Assembly (NCBI RefSeq): GCF_016097415.1
Contig: NZ_JAEHGE010000001.1
Location: 3,582,857-3,646,856 of the forward strand
Length of the DNA: 64,000 nt
Reading direction: 5' to 3'
Source of the DNA: a sulfur-oxidizing endosymbiont of Gigantopelta aegis
GTDB lineage: Bacteria; Pseudomonadota; Gammaproteobacteria; GRL18
The position numbers were made by a program, and so were the translations under genes. Under the pieces are notes generated by a model. The model had not been told where the DNA came from. It saw nothing but the letters and a program-made list of their open reading frames with translations, and did no database searches. Shown in pieces: positions 43,665-52,674 of the stretch. How positions within the stretch are numbered: the first letter of the stretch is position 1; each line of letters opens with the position of its first letter.

Positions 43665-45037
43665 TGATGTGTCAACACTTTTCCGGACAGTTTTCTAAAT
43701 ATTTTTTGGCTGTTTCAAGTGATTTTTGTCATTTTGTATTTCCTATCATTTTAGTTTCTCATGTTAACTTTAAATAGATGAAGAGAAAGGGCTTTGCCCT
43801 CTGGAACGATAGAGCCGTTCCATTCACCCAAGGTATTTTCACAACGGTAATGATCCTGTTACAATATCTTCACGGCACAGGCTGAGGAGCCGATGGCCGT
43901 CAACGGTAATGGGCGGCATTTATGTCGCCTTTTACCCCTCTTCAATCAATCGATTTAAGCTATTTCCTGCTGTATTTCATAATCGACTGGTGACAAATAA
44001 TCATTAGCCGAATCTCCCGATTATAAAATACCTCAATATATTCAAATATTGCCTGCTTTGCTTCTACTCTGGTTTTGAATCGACAATGGTGCGTCAATTC
44101 AGTTTTCAAACTATGAAAGAAGCTCTCTGATACAGCATTGTCCCAGCAATTTCCTTTGCGGCTCATAGACTGAATTATGTTATGATCCGACAATATTTTT
44201 CTATGACTATCAGAGGCATATTGGCTACCTCGGTCAGTATGCCAAAGCAATCCATCCATTGGTTTACGCTTCCATATGGCCATCAGTAAAGCATCATTGA
44301 CTAGCTTGGCTTTCATTCGCTCATCCATCGACCAGCCAACAATTTGCCTAGAGAATAAGTCAATGACAACCGCTAAATATAACCAGCCTTCCTTGGTGGC
44401 AATATAGGTAATATCACCCACATAGTAGCGATCAGGTTGAGAGACAGTAAACTCTCTTTCCAGTAAATTTGGAGATATACGCTTATTATGCTTGGAATTA
44501 GTCGTCGCTTTAAAGCGTCTCTTCGTTTTACAAAACAAACCGGCTTTTTTCATTAATCGACCAATTCTCCGGCGGCTTATATGAACGCCTTTTTCAGCCA
44601 GTTTTCTTTTTAAGACGACGGGTTCCATAAGTCTTGCGACTGTCTTCAAACAGTTTTTTAGCTGCTCAGTAAGCGCTTCATTTTCTTTCTCTCTATCCGT
44701 TTTAGGAGAGCTAACCCAATCATAATAGCAACTACGGGAAACATCCATAAAACGGCACAGAATCGTTACCGGGTAATCTTTAGCCTGATCAGTTATCCAT
44801 GCGTACTTCACAAAGTTTCCCTTGCAAAGTACGCTGTGGCCTTTTTAATAAATCACGCTCCTGAATCACTTTTGCCAATTCTTTTTTCAGACGTTTTACT
44901 TCATCATAAATGTGTTCATCACTTCTATTGGCTACCGTCTTCACCGGTTTGGAATATTTACTGATCCAGGTATGTAGAGTATTTACATTAACACCTAGCT
45001 CCCTGGCAGTCTGGTCCGGTTACATATAGCCACATTA
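43665..45037 (-). mobile_element. IS3-family element, copy 3 (internally deleted)
   Basis: Same ends as copies 1 and 2 with a 3-base duplication gcc at 43662-43664 and 45038-45040. It is 1373 bases because about 145 bases, including the orfA start, are missing (join near 45014, ...ggcagtctg|gtccggtta). A 7-base deletion near 44013 alters the end of orfB. The matching duplication shows that it transposed as a full or mobilised unit and was not assembled by recombination. Confidence 0.93.
43960..44811 (-). pseudogene. IS3 OrfB transposase (copy 3), altered C terminus
   Basis: 283 residues. It shares the six-A break of the other copies (44654-44659 on this strand), but returns to the family frame by a different extra A, in the run before [10 protein letters not shown]. 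The DDE core is intact through EVFYNRE; then the 7-base deletion replaces the last residues (family: [15 protein letters not shown]) with an unrelated tail. orfA upstream is only a remnant (44789-45014) without a start. Confidence 0.85.
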
Positions 45038-46051
45038 GCCTGCATAAAGAACATAAAAGCGGTGAAATCACTTACAGTCATGCCGTATTACAAGGTGCCA
45101 TCATGCACCCAGATAAAAAACAAGTGTTACCAGTCATGCCTGAAGCCATCCAAAATAAAGATGGTACAGAGAAACAAGACTGTGAGATCAATGCCAGCAA
45201 ACGCTTCATTGCTCAATTGAAAAAAGACCACCCTCGCCAAGGCTTTGTTATCTGTGGTGATGGACTGATGTCACACCAACCGATGATTGAAACCATTAAA
45301 GATAATAAAATGCATTATCTTCTGGTGACCAAACCAGGTGATCATAAATATCTTTTCGAATGGCTCAATGACTTTACTGAATTGTCCTCATTTGAAACCA
45401 TCGATGAGAAAGGTCGTACCCATCAGTATCGTTGGAAAAATGCAGTTCCATTACATGGTGAAGCTGATGCCGTCACCGTTAACTTCCTTGAGTATCATCT
45501 CATCAATTCAGAAGGAAAGATCACCTATCGTAATAGCTGGGTGACTGACTTTCAAGTCAGTGAGCACAATATTATCCAACTGGTTCAGGCTGGGCGTTGT
45601 AGATGGAAGATTGAGAATGAGTGTTTTAACACGCTGAAAAATCAGGGCTATTCTATAGAACATAATTATGGTCATGGTAAACAATATCTCAGCTATAACA
45701 TGTACCTACTTACCTTGCTGGCCTTTTACTTTCATCAAATATTTGAGCTGACCGATGGGGCTTATCAGGCCTGTCGAACTAAAGCAGGTTCTAAGCGGTA
45801 TTTGTGGGAAATGTTCAGAGGGACTATTCAGTTTCTTGTCATGGATTCATGGGAGGAAATGATGGATTTGTATTTAAATCCAGATGACTACGAGGTAACG
45901 AAAACGAAAAAATCTTAAACCCAACCGTTTGAAGGAATGCACTTGAGTGTGTAGCTCGACCCGTGCCTGCCATTTAGTGGTGCAAACGTGAGCCACTCAA
46001 AGAAAGTGCCATAAATTTTTAAAAAGCATGAACTTGGCTAATTGATGAGGT

Positions 46052-46519
46052 TTAAGTGGGTTCACCGATTTTTGCTGTGATTTGAGCCGACGCCTTGCGT
46101 AAATTCAAACTCAGTAAACGGGCAATCCCTTTTAAAATTTTAATACCGACTTCAGGGTGTTTGTTTAATAAGGTATTAAAATCATCACGGCGTAAAATCA
46201 AAATAGTCGAGTTCTTACGCGCCCGTACGGTGGCGGAACGAGTTAGGCCATCGATCAGCGCCATTTCACCCAATGATGCACCTTCTGAAATAGTGGAAAT
46301 AACCACTTCTTTATCATCCAGCGTTTTAACAATTTCCAGTTCACCTGCAGCAACAAAACTCAAAAAACTACCATGCTGGCCTTCTTTACAGACTAGACCG
46401 CCTATTTGTAATTCTTTTGGGAATAAGTATTGAGATAATACTTGAGTATCATCGGCATCCAACTCATTGAAAATGGGTATTTCGGTAATGAGGTATTCAA
46501 GTTCTTTATTAATATTCAT
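46052..46519 (-). CDS. Cyclic-nucleotide-binding domain protein
   Basis: 155 residues, almost entirely one CNMP-binding beta roll (residues 15-135): FNELDADDTQVLSQYL, KEGQHGSFLSFVAAGELEIV and the phosphate-binding cassette SLGEMALIDGLTRSATVRA, which keeps the Glu and Arg expected for nucleotide binding. There is no DNA-binding or enzyme domain, so it probably acts by binding a partner. No operon partner is seen: neighbours are a transposase remnant and a repeat-rich gap (46520-46869). Confidence 0.85.
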   Translation of the reverse strand: MNINKELEYLITEIPIFNELDADDTQVLSQYLFPKELQIGGLVCKEGQHGSFLSFVAAGELEIVKTLDDKEVVISTISEGASLGEMALIDGLTRSATVRARKNSTILILRRDDFNTLLNKHPEVGIKILKGIARLLSLNLRKASAQITAKIGEPT

Positions 46520-46553
46520 TGTTTTATATGCACTTTTATTGATGAGTTGATCG

Positions 46554-46682
46554 ATATACCCGTGACACTTGGAAGTGCAGGCTTCGTTATTTTAATTTAA
46601 AGCCTCAATCATGTAGTACTTATACAATCAATCGGCCTTAAATCAAAATGCCTCGCTACATTTCCAAGTATCATGGGTATAC
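46554..46682. repeat. Dispersed palindrome, family 3
   Basis: The left end gatatacccgtgacacttgg and the right end ccaagtatcatgggtatac are inverted copies over about 28 bases, spanning 129 bases. Related ends occur at 42878-42959 and a solo half at 60244-60262. It lies between two genes on opposite sides of the gap 46520-46869, which also holds a TATAAT at 46801-46806. Confidence 0.7.
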
Positions 46683-46869
46683 TGTACTAATAATAAAATA
46701 GATTCCCATATTAGCAAGCTTGCTTTGATGCTATTTGCATATTTATGACTTTGGTCAAATAAATTGTCTTATTAATTGGTTATTATATCTGCAGATGTAG
46801 TATAATTCTTACCTTGTAGTGTCTGTCCTACAAAAATAATTTTATTGTCTGTATTTGAGGTTTTTTTAA

Positions 46870-47001
46870 ATGATGATCTATTTAGTGGTAATCATATCGT
46901 TCATGGCGGGATTTTTATTAAGTGCTGTGATTGGGAGCAATCCAATTCGTGAAGACGAAGAAATGCCTCTATTAGCGAAAGATTTTATTAATATAAAATA
47001 A
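46870..47001 (+). CDS. 43-residue single-span membrane protein
   Basis: MMIYLVVIISFMAGFLLSAV followed by IGSNPIREDEEMPLLAKD: one hydrophobic helix and a short acidic tail. GAGG stands ten bases upstream of ATG, and a TATAAT is 64 bases upstream of the start (46801-46806), although no good -35 is seen. No family is recognised. Coding status rests on the ribosome site and the clean hydrophobic-then-acidic pattern. Confidence 0.55.
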   Translation: MMIYLVVIISFMAGFLLSAVIGSNPIREDEEMPLLAKDFINIK

Positions 47002-47041
47002 TTTTTTGCTTCTATATCTGTTTTAATAAGTAAAAAATAGC

Positions 47042-47097
47042 TCTCCATGCTCATTTGCTCAGCACGAAGTGCTGCAAGCTGTCAAATGAGCATGGAG
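47042..47097. terminator. Bidirectional hairpin between convergent genes
   Basis: ctccatgctcatttg (47042-47056) and caaatgagcatggag (47083-47097) are perfect 15-base inverted repeats with an inner cagcac/gtgctg stem. It lies between the 43-residue gene and the convergent cytochrome gene. No long T-run follows on either side, so termination is inferred from position. Confidence 0.55.
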
Positions 47098-47104
47098 TAA
47101 AGGC

Positions 47105-47410
47105 TTATTTGTCTCCAGAGTGCTCCAGAGCATATAGGCTCACTGCTTTTAAGCTATCCCCGGTAATATTTGGGAACTTAGGCATCATTAAACTACCCTC
47201 AGTAATTTTGCTCGCAATATAGTCAACATTTTTATTTTCGCTAGTCAGTTCATAATGGATATTATCCTTACCCTCAATAGCTTTATGACAGTCTAAGCAA
47301 GCATTTTTAAAAATATCTTCACCACTCGCACCCGTTTCTGGGGCAAAGTCTTTACTACAGCCTGCCAATAAGAGTGTGCTTGTTGCTACTGCTAATAATA
47401 ATGTTTTCAT
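47105..47410 (-). CDS. Small c-type cytochrome lipoprotein
   Basis: 101 residues. Signal peptide with lipobox LLAGC (Cys near residue 18), one heme-binding CLDCH near residue 38 and a possible axial methionine in SLMMPKFPNITG. It resembles the cytochrome c5/c553-like single-heme electron carriers that sit on a membrane. AAGGA is eight bases before ATG. It is divergent from rimO. A specific partner oxidase or donor is not in the window. Confidence 0.88.
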   Translation of the reverse strand: MKTLLLAVATSTLLLAGCSKDFAPETGASGEDIFKNACLDCHKAIEGKDNIHYELTSENKNVDYIASKITEGSLMMPKFPNITGDSLKAVSLYALEHSGDK

Positions 47411-47512
47411 TGAGTATCCTTGAGTTTTTAATAAGCCTTAGGACATTAATGTTGGTATAATAGTTCATTTTTCAAGCAGACATTCGTAAATAAAGTAAGA
47501 TTTAAGGTAATT

Positions 47513-48847
47513 ATGAGCGCTAACAAGATAGGTTTTATTAGTTTAGGCTGCCCCAAGGCTTTGGTTGATTCCGAGCAAATTCTGACGCGTTTGCGTGCAG
47601 AAGGCTATGATATCAGTGATTCTTATCAAAATGCTGATATGGTGGTGGTGAACACCTGCGGTTTTATTGATGATGCGGTAGAAGAGTCATTGGATGCCAT
47701 TGGTGAGGCGCTGGCCGAAAATGGCAAAGTCATCGTGACCGGTTGCTTGGGCGGCAAGGGTGACATTGTTAAAGAAACTCACCCTGATGTATTAGCCGTG
47801 ACCGGTCCTCATGCCCTGGAAGAAGTGATGCAGGCCGTACATGCGCATATTCCCCCTGATCATGATCCCTATACCAGTTTGATTCCTCAGGGTGGGGTTA
47901 AACTTACACCTCGACATTATGCCTATTTAAAGATTTCAGAAGGTTGTAATCATAGTTGTAGTTTTTGTATTATTCCTTCCTTACGGGGAAAATTAGTCAG
48001 TAGACCCATTGGCGATGTGTTGCAGGAAGCTGAAAATCTGGTTAATGCAGGCGTTAGGGAATTATTAGTGGTGTCTCAGGATACTTCCGCCTATGGTTTA
48101 GATACTAAGTATCAATTAGGTTTTCATCAAGGCAAGCCGGTTAAAACGCGTTTTAAAGAATTGGCAGCGGCTTTAGGTGAGATGGGAGTCTGGGTAAGAA
48201 TGCATTATGTTTATCCCTATCCTCACGTGGATGATGTCATTCCCTTAATGGCGGAAGGTAAAATCCTGCCTTATCTGGATATTCCATTACAACATTCTTC
48301 ACCGAGTGTGCTTAAGGCAATGAAACGCCCGGCCAATAGTGAAAATATGCTCAAACGCATTGCTTTTTGGCGGGAGATTTGTCCTGATATTACTTTGCGT
48401 AGTACCTTTATTGTCGGTTTCCCCGGTGAAACAGAGCAGGATTTTGAGGATTTATTGGCTTTTACCCAAGCAATTCAATTTGATCGTGTCGGTGCGTTTA
48501 AGTATTCTGCGGTTGATGGTGCTGATGCCAATGCATTGCCTGATCATGTCCCTGAAGCGGTTAAAGAGGAGCGTCTGGAACGTTTAATGGCAGTGCAGTC
48601 TGAAATCAGCTTTAAGAAGTTGCAGGCTAAAGTCGGTCGGACGATGAAGGTGATTATTGATAGTATTGATGACAAGGGATTAATCGCCCGTAGCGCATCT
48701 GATGCGCCGGAAGTTGATGGACTAGTGTTTGTCGATCCTTTAGAGGATGATCAAATTGAGCAAGCGGCAGACCTGAATCCAGGGGATTTTATTGATGTTG
48801 AAATCATTGATAATAGTGAACATGATTTGTTTGCGCGCTTGGTGTAA
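47513..48847 (+). CDS. rimO: Ribosomal protein S12 methylthiotransferase RimO
   Basis: 444 residues, standard length. N-terminal MTTase domain with three cysteines ([34 protein letters not shown]), radical-SAM motif CNHSCSFC near residue 144, and a C-terminal TRAM domain (from about residue 375). It adds a methylthio group to Asp88 of S12. The P-K-A-L-V-D-S-E signature separates RimO from MiaB. AAGG precedes ATG. cmoA follows after three bases. Confidence 0.97.
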   Translation: MSANKIGFISLGCPKALVDSEQILTRLRAEGYDISDSYQNADMVVVNTCGFIDDAVEESLDAIGEALAENGKVIVTGCLGGKGDIVKETHPDVLAVTGPHALEEVMQAVHAHIPPDHDPYTSLIPQGGVKLTPRHYAYLKISEGCNHSCSFCIIPSLRGKLVSRPIGDVLQEAENLVNAGVRELLVVSQDTSAYGLDTKYQLGFHQGKPVKTRFKELAAALGEMGVWVRMHYVYPYPHVDDVIPLMAEGKILPYLDIPLQHSSPSVLKAMKRPANSENMLKRIAFWREICPDITLRSTFIVGFPGETEQDFEDLLAFTQAIQFDRVGAFKYSAVDGADANALPDHVPEAVKEERLERLMAVQSEISFKKLQAKVGRTMKVIIDSIDDKGLIARSASDAPEVDGLVFVDPLEDDQIEQAADLNPGDFIDVEIIDNSEHDLFARLV

Positions 48848-48850
48848 TAA

Positions 48851-49609
48851 ATGACGCTAGGGCGTGATACACTGTTTTCCAGTCCACTGGATAAATTGGT
48901 TGATTTTAATTTTGACGAAAAAGTAGCCAGTGTATTTCCGGATATGATCAATCGTTCTGTGCCGGGTTATGCGAGTATCGTGGCAATGAGTGGTGTTTTG
49001 TCGGCTGAGTTTTATCAACATCATAGCAATTGCTATGATCTGGGCTGCTCATTAGGTGCATCGGCTTTATCAATGGCCAAGGCATTACAGGCTCGCTTTA
49101 GCGATGAACAACGTTCAGCTATTATTGCAGTGGATAATTCCACCGCAATGTTAGCTAAGGCAAAGTCTTTATTACAACAAAGTGATCCGGATTCAGCGTA
49201 TAGCAAAGCCATTGATTTTATCTGTGCTGATGTGAATGACATCGTTATAGAAAATGCCTCGGTGGTGGTAATGAATTTTACCTTGCAGTTTATTGAGCCA
49301 CAGCAACGGAAAAATTTATTGGCAAGGATTTATCAGGGGATGAAGCCGGGCGGTATTTTGATTTTGTCAGAAAAGCTCAACTATAGTGATGCTGAGCAGC
49401 AAAAACTACTGATTGATATGCACCATTTTTTTAAAAAAGCCAATGGCTATAGTGATTTAGAAATCAGTCAAAAGCGACAAACATTGGAAAATGTATTGCT
49501 ACCGGAAACTTTAGCACAGCATAAACAGCGTTTAAATGATGTTGGCTTTAAACAAACTGAACAATGGTTCCAATGTTTTAATTTTTCATCTATTATTGCT
49601 ATAAAATAA
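48851..49609 (+). CDS. cmoA: Carboxy-SAM synthase CmoA
   Basis: 252 residues. SAM-dependent fold with YDLGCSLGASALSMA as motif I. It converts SAM and prephenate to carboxy-SAM, used by CmoB to make cmo5U34 in tRNA. The family signature DTLFSSPLDKLVDFNFDEKV and FPDMINRSVPGY are exact in style. It sits directly behind rimO and 46 bases before cmoB. Confidence 0.97.
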   Translation: MTLGRDTLFSSPLDKLVDFNFDEKVASVFPDMINRSVPGYASIVAMSGVLSAEFYQHHSNCYDLGCSLGASALSMAKALQARFSDEQRSAIIAVDNSTAMLAKAKSLLQQSDPDSAYSKAIDFICADVNDIVIENASVVVMNFTLQFIEPQQRKNLLARIYQGMKPGGILILSEKLNYSDAEQQKLLIDMHHFFKKANGYSDLEISQKRQTLENVLLPETLAQHKQRLNDVGFKQTEQWFQCFNFSSIIAIK

Positions 49610-49655
49610 TCTAAATTTAGCGTTTCCCAAATAATAATATACTCACTTCGACACT

Positions 49656-50621
49656 ATGCTTGAATACACTGCTTTATACCAATCCATGCAAGATACGGCC
49701 TTAGAAAAATGGGCTGAAACCTTGCCCGATCAAATTGCGCAATTAGAACCCTCGACTCATGGTGATTTTAATCGCTGGCGTCAGGCTTTGAATGATTTGC
49801 CTGCTGTGACTCAATGTCATGTTGATTTTAATTCAGACACCTTGCAAATACGCAGTGAAAATGCACTTGATGGGGAATTGTTAGAAACAACCTTAAAGCA
49901 GCTAAGCCCTTGGCGTAAAGGCCCTTATCAAATTAATGATTGTTTAATCGATACAGAATGGCATTCTGATTGGAAGTGGAATCGTATCGTTGAACATATA
50001 TCGCCGTTAAAAAATCGTCTGGTATTGGATATTGGTTGTGGCAATGGCTATCATTGCTGGCGTATGCATGGTGAACAGGCACGATTGGTGATTGGTATCG
50101 ATCCTTCCTGGTTATTTTGGATGCAGTTTCAGGCGCTGAAACATTTTATTGGTGATAAGCCTGTGCACTTACTTCCCTTTGGCATAGAACAATTGCCTAC
50201 CAATCTGCATGCCTTTGATACAGTATTTTCTATGGGGGTGTTTTATCATCGTCGTTCGCCGATTGATCACCTGCAACAACTCAAAGCTACGTTGCGCAAA
50301 GGGGGAGAGTTGGTGCTGGAAACCTTGATTATTGATGGTCATTTGGGTGAAACTTTAGTGCCGGATGATCGCTATGCTAAAATGCGTAATGTATGGTTTT
50401 TACCCAGCGTTGCAACGATGACGCAATGGTTACAACGGTGTGGATTTGAAAATGTGCAAGTGGTTGATATCAATCAAACCGCTATTGAAGAACAGCGCAG
50501 CACTTCTTGGATGCCTTATGAGTCATTACAAGATTTTCTTGATCCAGAGGACAAAAACAAAACAATCGAAGGCTATCCAGCCCCCAAACGGGCAACGTTT
50601 ATTGCTCAAAAACCGTTTTAA
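49656..50621 (+). CDS. cmoB: tRNA U34 carboxymethyltransferase CmoB
   Basis: 321 residues, standard length. Family signatures include LSPWRKGPYQIND, IDTEWHSDWKWNRI, the SAM motif VLDIGCGNGYHCWRMHG, and WFLPSVATMTQWLQRCGFE. It transfers the carboxymethyl group from carboxy-SAM to 5-hydroxyuridine-34 of tRNAs. It is the partner of cmoA upstream. Confidence 0.97.
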   Translation: MLEYTALYQSMQDTALEKWAETLPDQIAQLEPSTHGDFNRWRQALNDLPAVTQCHVDFNSDTLQIRSENALDGELLETTLKQLSPWRKGPYQINDCLIDTEWHSDWKWNRIVEHISPLKNRLVLDIGCGNGYHCWRMHGEQARLVIGIDPSWLFWMQFQALKHFIGDKPVHLLPFGIEQLPTNLHAFDTVFSMGVFYHRRSPIDHLQQLKATLRKGGELVLETLIIDGHLGETLVPDDRYAKMRNVWFLPSVATMTQWLQRCGFENVQVVDINQTAIEEQRSTSWMPYESLQDFLDPEDKNKTIEGYPAPKRATFIAQKPF

Positions 50622-50678
50622 AACGACTCAATATAAATGCATAAGACGAGAAACTACCACTAATGAGTAAAAACAACT

Positions 50679-50996
50679 ATGAGTAAAAAACAGGCAGTCC
50701 ATCAAGCGCCAGTCTATGTTGGAGAAAGTAAAATTCATGGCAAGGGCTTATTTGCTGCACGGGATATCAAAAAAGGTGAGCTATTGGGCGAGTTTAAATG
50801 TCAACCGACCAAAAAAGATGGGGCTCATGTCATATGGATGGCAGAAGATCGAGCCTATAAAGTATTAGATGATTTTAAATACATTAATCATGATGATCGG
50901 GCCAATGCCGCTTATTATGATGATTTTACCGTCATGGCAATCAAAAAAATAAAAAAAGATGATGAAATTACCCACTATTATGGACAAGATTGGTAA
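50679..50996 (+). CDS. Minimal SET-domain protein
   Basis: 105 residues. It has the SET-domain N part (VGESKIHGKGLFAARDIKKG), the IxHDDRANAAY region in place of the usual N-H-S-C-x-P-N motif, and the C-terminal IKKDDEITHYYG with the conserved tyrosine. SET domains are usually protein lysine methyltransferases; this one is near the minimum size and lacks the post-SET cysteines. It follows cmoB by 57 bases on the same strand. The target is unknown. Confidence 0.85.
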   Translation: MSKKQAVHQAPVYVGESKIHGKGLFAARDIKKGELLGEFKCQPTKKDGAHVIWMAEDRAYKVLDDFKYINHDDRANAAYYDDFTVMAIKKIKKDDEITHYYGQDW

Positions 50997-51022
50997 TAAG
51001 GACTCATTATTAAGCCCTATTT

Positions 51023-51209
51023 AACCTGAGTTCTGGATAATAATTTACGGTATTGTTTAGTTAGCACTATTGTGATGCGCTTCGTTCCTCAGCAGCATCC
51101 TACTGTTTTACAATACATTACTTGCAGACAAGCGTAGGGTGCTGCTGAGGAACGAAGCGCACCGCCATGTAAGTTAACTTGCTCGTATGTATTATCCAGA
51201 ATTCAGGTT
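51023..51209. repeat. Composite palindrome: outer repeat around a REP-like palindrome
   Basis: The outer arms 51023-51041 and 51191-51209 match at 18 of 19 bases (aacctgagttctggataat). Inside, 51074-51103 and 51134-51163 form the REP-like palindrome with cores ttcgttcctcagcagca. It fills most of the 341-base gap between the SET gene and the chemoreceptor (50997-51337); the rest is AT-rich upstream sequence of the latter. Confidence 0.85.
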
Positions 51210-51924
51210 ATTTATTAATATTTACTCTCTTCTTTGACTTTTAGCAATGAAAAACTAAACTATAATCTAATACTACCGATATATCATAGTTATAGCGAAT
51301 CAGTTTTCTTTCTTTGCTTCCCGGGGGAGCGTTTTTGATGCTAAAAGCCATATTTACCAAACTTTTATTGAATACTACGGTTAAATCGAAGCTGCGATTT
51401 AGTTTTGTGTTTTTTTTATTGGTCATTTTATTGGGTAGTGGTTCCTTTATTTATAATGGTTATACCCAAAAAGCGGTCATTATTGATGTGACTCAGAAGG
51501 GGGCGCCAATTATTGCTCACCTGCAAAGTATTCGTGAAGGCATTTCTGAATTATCCGCATCCAGCGGTCTTTATCTCCTGACTCGGGAAAAAAATTATCA
51601 AGATGTTTATCAAAAGGCATTAAGTGCCTTAAAAACACACATCACATCACTGGATGAGCATAAAGCCAGTTATCCTGAAATGGTGCAGTCGTTGGTCAAA
51701 ATTACTGAGAAACTGAATGTACTGGATAAAAGTTTTGTTAATGTGATGAGAATTGGTGCAGATGATAATCTGAACAAACCGGCATTATTAATTGCCGGTC
51801 AAAAAGTGGGGCCGATCATTAATCAAATGTTACAAATCACTGTAAACGTCAATTAAAACCCACGTTCACAATAAGCTTCAGTTAGCTCAAACTATGATCT
51901 TCAATTCGTAATTTGGAGATACAA

Positions 51925-52248
51925 ATGAGCAACCATTCAAAAGATGCTTCGATGAAGCAACACATAGAGGCCTGCCAAGCCAGTAACTTAAGCCAGGCAG
52001 TTTATTGTCAACAACATAAGATACCCTCTCATATTTTTAGCTATTATCGAAAGAAGTTGGGTTATGTTAGCTCATCAAAACAGGTCAACACCAACAATCA
52101 ACTCATTCCCATTAATTTACTGGCCAATTCCCCCACAAGCAATGCAATTAAAGTAAGCCATACCAATGGTTTCAGTTTGGAAATCAATTCTGATACGAAC
52201 CTGAATCAGCTCAAGTCCATTCTGGATTTGCTCAGGACTGTTTCATGA
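51925..52248 (+). CDS. tnpA: IS66 accessory protein TnpA (type B copy 2)
   Basis: 107 residues from ATG 51925 (MSNHSKDASMKQHIEACQAS), with GGAG seven bases upstream; an upstream in-frame start lacks a ribosome site. NLSQAVYCQQHKIPSHIFSY resembles the IS66 first-ORF helix-turn-helix region. Overlaps tnpB by four bases (ATGA). Confidence 0.85.
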   Translation: MSNHSKDASMKQHIEACQASNLSQAVYCQQHKIPSHIFSYYRKKLGYVSSSKQVNTNNQLIPINLLANSPTSNAIKVSHTNGFSLEINSDTNLNQLKSILDLLRTVS

Positions 52249-52599
52249 TAACGGGCATCACAGTCAATCAGGTTTATCTGGTTTCTGGTGTTACCGATAT
52301 GAGAAAAGCAACCAATGGGCTATCACTGATTGTCTCAGAGCAATTGGAACACAATCCCTTTGATGGCAGTGTCTTTGTTTTTGTAATCGTCAGCGAGATA
52401 AACTTAAAATACTGTACTGGGAGCGTAATGGTTTCTGGCTTTACTATCGTACACTTGAAAAGGGAAATTCCAGTGGCCGATGGAAAAAGAACAACCCACT
52501 CTTTCGTTAACACTGAGAGAATTACAGTGGTTACTGGATGGTTTATCTTGCACACAACACCATGCTCACCCTGAAATTCATGGTCTGGAAAACAACTAA
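52245..52599 (+). pseudogene. tnpB: IS66 TnpB (type B copy 2), two frame breaks
   Basis: Same start as copy 1. It shares the break after GTT TTT near 52381 and has a second at an A-run near 52459 (four A where copy 1 has five). The length, 355 bases, is two short of 119 codons. The native C terminus (LRELQWLLDGLSCTQQHHA) is readable in another frame. Two different copies sharing the first break but not the second shows that the first is older or is systematic. Confidence 0.87.
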
Positions 52600-52674
52600 A
52601 AAAAGTCCCTTTAGATGCGCATTAAACAGAATAAATACAAGCATTTAACGCTCATTTTTAGTATAATATAACGC

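Larger units (their letters stand above)
43220..45918 (+). pseudogene. DDE transposase of an unassigned IS, cut by IS3
   Basis: Pieces 43220-43664 and 45041-45918 join in frame (HCEQCLHKEHKSGEITYSHA) when the IS3 copy and one GCC duplication are removed, giving about 440 residues. Features: a DGTQYHSSKDIHC segment, ICGDGLMSHQPMIE and RCRWKIENECFNTLKNQGY, the last resembling the Y-x2-RW-x-IE-x2-F type C-terminal DDE signature. This points to the IS4-like/ISNCY (possibly ISDol1-type) transposases, but I am not sure of the family. TTG start; a short frame MLKPRPQLTKKAD just before it could be the true N terminus behind an indel. I could not identify the ends of the host IS. Confidence 0.75.
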
